From Clostridiales bacterium (GTDB lineage: Bacteria > Bacillota > Clostridia > Lachnospirales > Lachnospiraceae), in the NCBI GenBank assembly GCA_021203115.1, contig JAJQBV010000059.1:1-15639 (forward strand): a stretch of DNA of 15,639 bases. The letters are read 5' to 3'. Numbering within the stretch: the first letter of the stretch is position 1; each line of letters opens with the position of its first letter. A program made the position numbers and the translations under genes. Below are positions 7,327-11,910 of the stretch, in pieces. A model generated the notes under the pieces. It saw nothing but the letters and a program-made list of their open reading frames with translations, searched no databases and was not told the origin of the DNA.

Positions 7327-7872
7327 ATGAGCGCGATTGGGATGAATGAGATCATGAGCATTCCCACAGGCATGCTCGCCTGCGATACCATGCTGAAGGC
7401 GGCCGATGTAGAGCTGGTCGGCGCCGGCTGTGTCTGCGCAGGCAAATATTACATCGTCGTCACGGGCGAGGTGGCTGCGGTCCGCTCCTCCGTGGAGGCG
7501 GGACGGGAGGCTGCCGAAAGCCTTCTGATCGACAGCCTTGTCATACCGAATGTCGACCCGCAGGTCGCTCCGGCGATTTCCGCGTGCACCATCGTGGATC
7601 ACCTGCAGGCGCTGGGCATCATGGAGACCTATTCGCTCTGTGCGGCGGTTCAGGCGGCGGATGCGGCGGCAAAGGCCGCGGAGGTGGATCTGCTGGAAGT
7701 TCGGCTGGGGCGCGGCCTGGGCGGAAAATCGTTTATCTTGCTGACCGGGGAGGTGGCTGCGGTGCAGTCCTCCATTCAGGCGGCAGAAGCGCTGGAGGAG
7801 ACAAAAGGGCTGATGGCGAAAAGCACCGTCATTCCCTCTCCGCACCCGGATATGCTTCGCGCAATCGGGTGA
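7327..7872 (+). CDS. pduT: BMC-T (tandem-domain, PduT-like) shell protein
   Basis: The 181-residue product contains two BMC folds (about 1-90 and 95-181) and forms trimers that take the place of hexamers in the shell. Each half shows the typical pattern of an opening helix, a strand, and a G-E-V-A-A-V-x-S-S helix start (VVTGEVAAVRSSVEAG and LLTGEVAAVQSSIQAA). In the first half, Cys37 in GCVCAGKYY sits where PduT has the pore cysteine that holds a 4Fe-4S cluster (family knowledge; Cys35 is also close). The gene directly follows pduS (start 5 bases after the stop, AGGAAG at 7314-7319). The same pairing in other metabolosomes supports an electron-relay role. Confidence 0.9.
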   Translation: MSAIGMNEIMSIPTGMLACDTMLKAADVELVGAGCVCAGKYYIVVTGEVAAVRSSVEAGREAAESLLIDSLVIPNVDPQVAPAISACTIVDHLQALGIMETYSLCAAVQAADAAAKAAEVDLLEVRLGRGLGGKSFILLTGEVAAVQSSIQAAEALEETKGLMAKSTVIPSPHPDMLRAIG

Positions 7873-7933
7873 TGAACACAGGTAACTCTTATAGATTACA
7901 TAAATCAAATATAAAATAATGGAGGTAAAAACA
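7873..7933 (+). promoter_or_regulatory. AT-rich leader and strong ribosome site of the BMC-H gene
   Basis: This is the longest gap inside the operon and is markedly AT-rich. It ends in a full GGAGGT (7921-7926) 7 bases before ATG 7934, the strongest site in the operon. TATAAA (7910-7915) could be a -10, but no -35 match lies at the right distance, so a promoter is doubtful. High BMC-H expression is the likely purpose. Confidence 0.4.
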
Positions 7934-8224
7934 ATGAAGGAAGCATTAGGGATGGTTGAGACCAGAGGACTTATCGGTTCGATCGAGGCGGCGGATGCCA
8001 TGGTTAAGGCGGCAAATGTACATCTGATCGGGAAAGAGCAGATCGGATCCGGTCTGGTGACCGTTATGGTGCGCGGGGATGTCGGCGCCGTGAAATCCGC
8101 GGTGGACGCGGGTGCTGCGGCGGCAAAGCGTGTCGGAGAGCTTTACGGAGTACATGTCATTCCGCGTCCGCATGCAGAGGTGGAGTATATCCTTCCGAAG
8201 CTGGATATTCCGGTCGAGGAGTAG
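7934..8224 (+). CDS. BMC-H (PduA/EutM-type) hexameric shell protein
   Basis: The 96-residue single-domain BMC protein forms the flat hexameric tiles that make up most of the shell facets. Typical features are [20 protein letters not shown] at the start, then [12 protein letters not shown], the pore-proximal [18 protein letters not shown], and IPRPHAEVE near the end. The length is usual for PduA/EutM. ATG 7934 is chosen over an ATG at 7919 because GGAGGT (7921-7926) lies between them at ideal spacing and the fold starts at the later codon. It is the only BMC-H gene in the window, so it must either build all facets with BMC-T or be joined by copies elsewhere. BMC-P genes follow at once. Confidence 0.95.
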   Translation: MKEALGMVETRGLIGSIEAADAMVKAANVHLIGKEQIGSGLVTVMVRGDVGAVKSAVDAGAAAAKRVGELYGVHVIPRPHAEVEYILPKLDIPVEE

Positions 8225-8227
8225 GAA

Positions 8228-8494
8228 ATGTATACCGGTGTAGTGGTCGGCTCGGTTGTCGCGACCGTAAAGGATCCTGCACTTGAGGGAGTTCCGCTGC
8301 TGGTCGTCCGGAAGGTTGAAAACGGGAAGGAGGCCGGGCTGATCGTTGCAGCGGATCAGACCCGGCAGGCCGGCCCCGGGGACCATATTTATATGATCGG
8401 GTCCAAGGAGGCTGCGAGGATTTACCGGCGGGGAAATATCCCGGTGGATGTGGCGATCGTAGGCTTTATCGACACATATAACGAGGAACTGTGA
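8228..8494 (+). CDS. BMC-P (EutN/CcmL-type) shell vertex protein, second copy
   Basis: The 88-residue product is of canonical BMC-P length. It opens with MYTGVVVGSVVATVKDPALE, then GVPLLVVRKV, a central V-A-A-D-Q-T segment, A-G-P-G-D-H-I-Y-M-I-G, and the closing strand VDVAIVGFIDTYNEEL. It would form pentamers at shell vertices. ATG 8228 starts 3 bases after the BMC-H stop, and its GAGGAG ribosome site lies within the end of that gene. It is clearly different in sequence from the copies at 4288 and 8526, so the three are diverged paralogues and not recent duplicates. Confidence 0.93.
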   Translation: MYTGVVVGSVVATVKDPALEGVPLLVVRKVENGKEAGLIVAADQTRQAGPGDHIYMIGSKEAARIYRRGNIPVDVAIVGFIDTYNEEL

Positions 8495-8525
8495 CAGGAT
8501 TTTCGCGCGGACAGGGGGTGTGACG

Positions 8526-8822
8526 GTGCGGCTGGCAAAGGTTGTGGGAAATGTAGTTTCCACAGTGAAGGACGATGGATATTACGGATATAAGCTGATG
8601 CTGGTGGAGTATTTCGACCCGGTCACGGGAGCCCCCGAAGGCCCGCGGATGATCGCGTTTGACGGCGTTGACGCGGGCGTGGGCGATACCGTTCTGGTGA
8701 ACACGGACGGCGGCGCCGGAAACATGGTGTTTGACGATGACTACGGTATTTTTGACCTCGTCATCTGCGGCATTGTGGACCGTTATACGGTCTACGGCGA
8801 GACGAAGGTGTTTCATGGGTAG
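8526..8822 (+). CDS. BMC-P (EutN/CcmL-type) shell vertex protein, third copy
   Basis: The 98-residue product begins MRLAKVVGNVVSTVKDDGYY, a classic EutN/CcmL opening. It continues with GYKLMLVEYFDPVTG, M-I-A-F-D-G-V-D-A-G-V-G-D-T-V-L-V and the closing FDLVICGIVDRYTVYG. GTG 8526 is preferred over the GTG at 8520: the AGGGGG run (8513-8518) then sits 7 bases upstream and the protein begins exactly at the family N terminus. A 31-base gap separates it from the previous gene. It is closest in layout to the first copy (shared M-L-V and A-F-D/G-A-G-x-G-x-x-V pattern), as judged by eye. Confidence 0.92.
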   Translation: MRLAKVVGNVVSTVKDDGYYGYKLMLVEYFDPVTGAPEGPRMIAFDGVDAGVGDTVLVNTDGGAGNMVFDDDYGIFDLVICGIVDRYTVYGETKVFHG

Positions 8823-8872
8823 TCCGGTTTCACATGGATATGAATCCATCATCTGTTTATGGCGGTGATTTT

Positions 8873-9388
8873 ATGGAAGAAAACAAAGCAGCAGACGGCA
8901 CGCTCCTTGCGGAAGCGGAGAAAATCGCGGAGATATACGATGAGTTTACCCAGTCTGTCCGTTCGATCGGCAAAAAGGCAGACGGCTCCAAGCACGCCTC
9001 CGGGAAGATGGCGAGAAGCGTGGTCAACTGGATCGGCGGAAGCCATGTGAAGACCGAGCGGGATATCCTCTGCGACAAGTTTCTGGAGGATGTGCAAAAG
9101 CAACTGGAGTTTCTGGTGACCTGTCTGGAGGGCGTCCCCGCGGAGGAGGCCGCCGGGGTCTGCGGCGTTGCGGCCGACGTCATCACCGAGCCGCGGCCGG
9201 TGAAGTCAGACTCCACGACAGATCTGATGAAGCGCGCCATGATCGGGCAGGTGATTCCGCTGCTTCCCTATCTGCGGCAGGATCAGCTGGTGTCGATCCG
9301 CGACCGGATGGACAAAGCCTACACGAGATGGCAGCTTTTCCCTGTAGAAAAAGATGTGAAAAAAGCGATAGAGCGGCTGATTGCGTAA
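8873..9388 (+). CDS. Unrecognised helical protein, last gene of the microcompartment operon
   Basis: I do not recognise this 171-residue protein. It is rich in charged and helix-forming residues, has no signal peptide or membrane segment, and looks all-helical. Notable pieces are a helix with AEAEKIAEIYDEFTQSVRSI, a basic KKADGSKHASGKMARSVVNW stretch, D-K-F-L-E-D-V-Q-K-Q-L-E-F-L, and a conserved-looking segment with MKRAMIGQVIPLLPYLRQ. Two cysteines (in V-T-C-L-E-G and A-G-V-C-G-V) are visible. ATG 8873 is chosen because GGTGA (8864-8868) precedes it; ATGs at 8834 and 8840 lack a ribosome site. It lies 50 bases after the third BMC-P gene, on the same strand and before a hairpin. It is probably part of the operon, perhaps an assembly or cargo factor, but no function can be assigned. 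Confidence 0.75.
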   Translation: MEENKAADGTLLAEAEKIAEIYDEFTQSVRSIGKKADGSKHASGKMARSVVNWIGGSHVKTERDILCDKFLEDVQKQLEFLVTCLEGVPAEEAAGVCGVAADVITEPRPVKSDSTTDLMKRAMIGQVIPLLPYLRQDQLVSIRDRMDKAYTRWQLFPVEKDVKKAIERLIA

Positions 9389-9405
9389 TCCAATCGCCGC
9401 TCTTT
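9371..9405 (+). terminator. Possible terminator at the end of the microcompartment operon
   Basis: GAGCGGC-T-GATTG (9371-9383) pairs with CAATCGCCGCTC (9391-9402) around a 7-base loop, with one bulged T. The tail is only TTT followed by GCAAT, so termination may be weak. The left arm overlaps the last codons of the preceding gene. Confidence 0.5.
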
Positions 9406-9430
9406 GCAATCTATTCATTGCATTATTTCG

Positions 9431-9448
9431 ACCGGGTCGGTGCCCGGT
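9431..9448 (-). terminator. Short GC hairpin after the TSCPD gene
   Basis: ACCGGG (9431-9436) and CCCGGT (9443-9448) form a 6-bp stem with a 6-base loop just past the stop of the minus-strand gene. No U-run follows on that strand, so this is a weak terminator candidate. Confidence 0.3.
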
Positions 9449-9450
9449 GA

Positions 9451-9705
9451 TTACTGCTGCGCTTCATACGCGGCGCGCACCGCCTTCGAGAGCTGATCCG
9501 GACATGAGGTTGGCTTCATGCCGCAGCGGATGCCGGAGAGGGTGGCCTCCACCTCATCGACGGTTCGTCCGGCCACCAGACGGGACACACCCTGAAGGTT
9601 GCCGTTGCAGCCCCCGGTGAATTTCACATTTTTCACAATATTTCCGTCCAGCTCCACTTCGATCAGGGTGGAGCAGGTTCCCTTTGTTCTGTATCTGTAG
9701 CTCAT
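9451..9705 (-). CDS. TSCPD-domain protein (TIGR03905-like)
   Basis: The 84-residue protein consists of a single TSCPD domain, related to the C-terminal part of B12-dependent ribonucleotide reductases. Small stand-alone versions are common in Clostridia and have no firmly known role. Visible features are MSYRYRTKGTCSTLIEVELD, the glycine/cysteine motif KFTGGCNGNLQGVSRLV, GRTVDEVEATLSGIRCG, and the name-giving TSCPDQL near the end. Conserved cysteines suggest metal or redox involvement (inference). Of two adjacent ATGs (9708 and 9705) the second has the better spacing to GGAGGA (complement of 9712-9717). It has its own promoter and is convergent with the microcompartment operon. Confidence 0.88.
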   Translation of the reverse strand: MSYRYRTKGTCSTLIEVELDGNIVKNVKFTGGCNGNLQGVSRLVAGRTVDEVEATLSGIRCGMKPTSCPDQLSKAVRAAYEAQQ

Positions 9706-9735
9706 CATGATTCCTCCGTATCTTTAAATTTTCCT

Positions 9736-9761
9736 CTGTGACGTGATTATTATTGTCACAG
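9736..9761 (-). promoter_or_regulatory. Perfect inverted repeat in the TSCPD leader
   Basis: CTGTGAC (9736-9742) and GTCACAG (9755-9761) form a perfect 7-bp inverted repeat with a 12-base AT-rich spacer. It lies downstream of the predicted transcription start and upstream of the ribosome site, so it may be an RNA hairpin or an operator. The half-sites recall CRP/FNR sites, but the spacer is far too long for one dimer. Confidence 0.4.
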
Positions 9762-9776
9762 TGAATTGTCTGCGTT

Positions 9777-9805
9777 ATTCTAACATAATGTTCCGGAAGC
9801 GTCAA
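9777..9805 (-). promoter_or_regulatory. Promoter of the TSCPD gene
   Basis: On the minus strand -35 TTGACG (9800-9805), 17 bases, then -10 TAGAAT (9777-9782) with TGT just before it. This is a strong sigma-A match with an extended -10, about 75 bases upstream of the start codon. Confidence 0.75.
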
Positions 9806-9835
9806 ATGATGGCACATTAAATTTTGCGAATCTGA

Positions 9836-9864
9836 TTGAGATATTGCAATTCTCGTGTTATATT
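9836..9864 (+). promoter_or_regulatory. Promoter of the GH13 gene
   Basis: -35 TTGAGA (9836-9841), 17 bases, then -10 TATATT (9859-9864) with TGT just before it. This is a strong sigma-A match, about 40 bases ahead of ATG 9905. The gene is therefore probably transcribed alone. Confidence 0.75.
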
Positions 9865-9904
9865 CAGTGATAAAGTGAACTTGATGAAATGGGAGGAACA
9901 AAAC

Positions 9905-11455
9905 ATGCCGAAGTGGTTAAAGGATGCCGTATTTTATGAGATCTACCCGCAGTCATTTTACGACACCAACGGGGACGGAATCGGTGATTTCAACGGGATT
10001 ATTGAGAAGCTGGATTACATCCGTGATCTGGGGTGCAACGCCCTGTGGATCAATCCCTGCTATGATTCGCCGTTCCACGATGCCGGATATGATGTGCGGG
10101 ATTACAAGAAGGTGGCGCCGCGCTACGGGACGAACAATGACCTCTACCGACTGTTCGGCGAGGTGCACAAGCGGGGGATCCGCGTGCTGCTGGATCTGGT
10201 GCCGGGGCACACCTCGGAGGAGCACGCGTGGTTTCTGGAGAGCCAGAAGGCCGAGCCGAATGAGTTCTCCAACCGCTATGTCTGGACGCACCACTGCTTT
10301 CAGCCGATGCCGGGCTACCCCTATATCGGCGGGGAGTGCGAGCGCAACGGCACCTACATGCTGAATTTCTTTAAGTGCCAACCCGCGTTAAACTACGGCT
10401 TCCTGAAGTGTGAGGAGGACTGGCAGCTTCCGACGGATCATCCGGACTGCATCGCGACGCGCGAGGCCATGAAGGATGTGATGCGGTTCTGGCTGGACCA
10501 CGAGTGCGACGGCTTCCGCGTGGATATGGCGGCCTCCCTCGTGAAGAACGACGATGCGGTGAAGTCCGGTACCTGTGCGATCTGGCGTAATGTCCGGGAG
10601 ATGCTGGACGCGGAGTATCCGGAGGCGGCCATGGTCGCGGAGTGGGGCAATCCGCAGCTCTCGCTGAAGGCCGGATTCCACATGGATTTTTACCTGAACG
10701 ATCGGGACAACGGATACAACACCCTGATGCGCGATTACGGGATTGTGGAGAATCCCCGCGAGGAGGATCATACTTTTTTCAAGAAGGATGCAAACGGGGA
10801 TATCACCCGCTTCCTGAAGGAGTATCTTCCGAACTATGAGGCGACGAAGGAGGACGGATATTACTGTCTGATCACCTGCAATCACGACACGGTCCGCCCG
10901 AAATACAACATGGACGATAAGGAGCTGAAGCTCGCCTACGCATTCATTTTCACAATGCCGGGCGTGCCCTTCCTCTACTATGGCGACGAGATCGGCATGC
11001 GCTACCTGCATCTGCCGACGAAGGAGGGCGGATATTTCCGCACCGGCGCCCGCACGCCCATGCAGTGGACGAACGGGAAAAACGCCGGATTTTCCACGGG
11101 TGAGCCGGATGCGCTGTATCTCCCGGTGGACCCGGCGGAGGATGCGCCCAGCGTGGAGGCGCAGGAGGCGGATGCCGGATCCCTGCTTCACACGGTAAAG
11201 GCGTTGCTGGCGCTGCGGCACGCCGAGGAGGATTTGCAGGCGGACGCGGACTTTGCGGCCGTCTACGCCGAGAGCGGGAAGCTTCCCTTCGTGTATCGCC
11301 GGGGCGGTCTCCTGATCGCGGTAAATCCGTCGTCAGAGACAGCCATCGCGCCTGTTGACTCGGCAGACCGTCACGAGATCTTCTCCATCGGAAAGGGGGA
11401 GGCGAAGGACGGCGCGATCACGCTGGAGGCGCAGTCCTTCCTGATTTTGAAGTAA
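9905..11455 (+). CDS. GH13 family alpha-glucosidase-type glycoside hydrolase
   Basis: The 516-residue enzyme has no signal peptide, so it acts on imported alpha-glucosides or oligosaccharides in the cytoplasm. The GH13 TIM barrel starts at once (VFYEIYPQSFYDTNGDGIGD, with the N-G-D-G-I-G-D calcium-loop pattern of oligo-1,6-glucosidases). Conserved regions are DLVPGH (Asp97, His102), GFRVDMA with nucleophile Asp207, VAEWGN with acid/base Glu246, and CNHDT with Asp328. PGVPFLYYGDEIGM and RTGARTPMQW follow. A short C-terminal beta domain ends the protein (about 430-516). In region I the usual Asn before His is Gly. GGGAGG (9891-9896) precedes ATG 9905 at 8-base spacing. The exact GH13 subfamily and substrate (isomaltose, trehalose, sucrose and others) are not resolvable by eye. 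It is not linked to the microcompartment genes. Confidence 0.9.
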   Translation: MPKWLKDAVFYEIYPQSFYDTNGDGIGDFNGIIEKLDYIRDLGCNALWINPCYDSPFHDAGYDVRDYKKVAPRYGTNNDLYRLFGEVHKRGIRVLLDLVPGHTSEEHAWFLESQKAEPNEFSNRYVWTHHCFQPMPGYPYIGGECERNGTYMLNFFKCQPALNYGFLKCEEDWQLPTDHPDCIATREAMKDVMRFWLDHECDGFRVDMAASLVKNDDAVKSGTCAIWRNVREMLDAEYPEAAMVAEWGNPQLSLKAGFHMDFYLNDRDNGYNTLMRDYGIVENPREEDHTFFKKDANGDITRFLKEYLPNYEATKEDGYYCLITCNHDTVRPKYNMDDKELKLAYAFIFTMPGVPFLYYGDEIGMRYLHLPTKEGGYFRTGARTPMQWTNGKNAGFSTGEPDALYLPVDPAEDAPSVEAQEADAGSLLHTVKALLALRHAEEDLQADADFAAVYAESGKLPFVYRRGGLLIAVNPSSETAIAPVDSADRHEIFSIGKGEAKDGAITLEAQSFLILK

Positions 11456-11494
11456 AGTAAAGATAGTTTTATCAGGCATCATATCCGTAATTAT

Positions 11495-11543
11495 TTTGGA
11501 GACCTTGATCGTATATTCAAAGCGATTGGGGTCTCCAAATTTT
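11495..11543 (+). terminator. Long-loop hairpin after the GH13 gene, possible terminator
   Basis: TTTGGAGACC (11495-11504) and GGTCTCCAAA (11530-11539) form a perfect 10-bp stem with a 25-base loop, followed by TTTTAT. The loop is long for an intrinsic terminator, but stem and T-run fit. It begins 40 bases past the stop codon. Confidence 0.5.
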
Positions 11544-11549
11544 ATAATT

Positions 11550-11636
11550 GAATTAATTGCACCAAACGGTGACTTTTTGTTTGAATTAATTGCACCAAAC
11601 GGCAACTTTTTATTTGAATTAATTGCACCAATACGG
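11550..11636. repeat. Three tandem copies of a 33-bp repeat
   Basis: Copies lie at 11550-11582, 11583-11615 and 11616-11636 (third incomplete). The common core is GAATTAATTGCACCAA, with ACGG and a T-rich end. The first two copies match at 30 of 33 positions, and all three differences are transitions. The period equals about three helical turns and is also a multiple of three, so it creates repetitive but unconvincing reading frames on both strands. AATTAATT inside the core is palindromic. The role is unknown. Confidence 0.85.
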
Positions 11637-11742
11637 GACAAAATAGATATATTTATTTGCACCTTTGTACCAGTCAGTGTGTAGCAGTCAAGAAAAGCAG
11701 ACACAAAATGTGCCGGTGAAGTACATTGCCGTGTGGCGAAAG

Positions 11743-11760
11743 TGTGCGTTATTCCGCACA
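11743..11760. repeat. Short inverted repeat in the 11456-11910 gap
   Basis: TGTGCG (11743-11748) and CGCACA (11755-11760) are perfect inverted copies with a 6-base spacer. This may be an operator or a hairpin about 90 bases before the promoter of the surface-protein gene. Apart from this, the long hairpin, the 33-bp repeats and the promoter, I see nothing in the 455-base gap. Confidence 0.4.
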
Positions 11761-11809
11761 ATATCCTACCAATAAAATAGAAATACACGGAAATCTTCAC
11801 CCATATTTT

Positions 11810-11852
11810 TGCCGAAATGGGTGTGCCGAAACTGCAAAAATTCCTTTATAAT
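11810..11852 (+). promoter_or_regulatory. Promoter of the surface-protein gene with tandem TGCCGAAA boxes
   Basis: A perfect -10 TATAAT lies at 11847-11852, giving a ~50-base leader before ATG 11911. No good -35 is found at 17 bases. Instead two direct copies of TGCCGAAA (11810-11817 and 11824-11831, 14 bases apart) cover the -35 zone, which suggests an activator-dependent promoter. Confidence 0.55.
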
Positions 11853-11910
11853 AGTCTTAAGACACTAGGCAAAATGACCTATAGAACCCACAGAACGGAG
11901 GTTACAGAAT

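Noticed and set aside
2..9388. Propanediol, ethanolamine or fucose/rhamnose utilisation locus
   Set aside because: No diol dehydratase, ethanolamine lyase, glycyl radical enzyme, or 6-deoxyhexose kinase/isomerase is in the window; the adjacent sugar genes are mtnK and mtnA.
9736..9761. CRP/FNR operator
   Set aside because: The half-sites are separated by far more than the few bases such dimers need, and the site lies downstream of the predicted transcription start.
11550..11636. CRISPR array
   Set aside because: The repeats are directly tandem with no unique spacers and no cas genes are present.
11496..11684. Small plus-strand frame (62 codons) reading the repeats as E-L-I-A-P-N-G units
   Set aside because: TTG start without a Shine-Dalgarno, lies partly in the hairpin, and its repeats simply follow from a 33-bp DNA period.
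11333..11800. Open frame on the minus strand (155 codons) across the end of the GH13 gene and the 33-bp repeats
   Set aside because: It overlaps the GH13 coding region antisense, has repetitive peptide content created by the 33-bp repeat, and shows no ribosome site or family resemblance.
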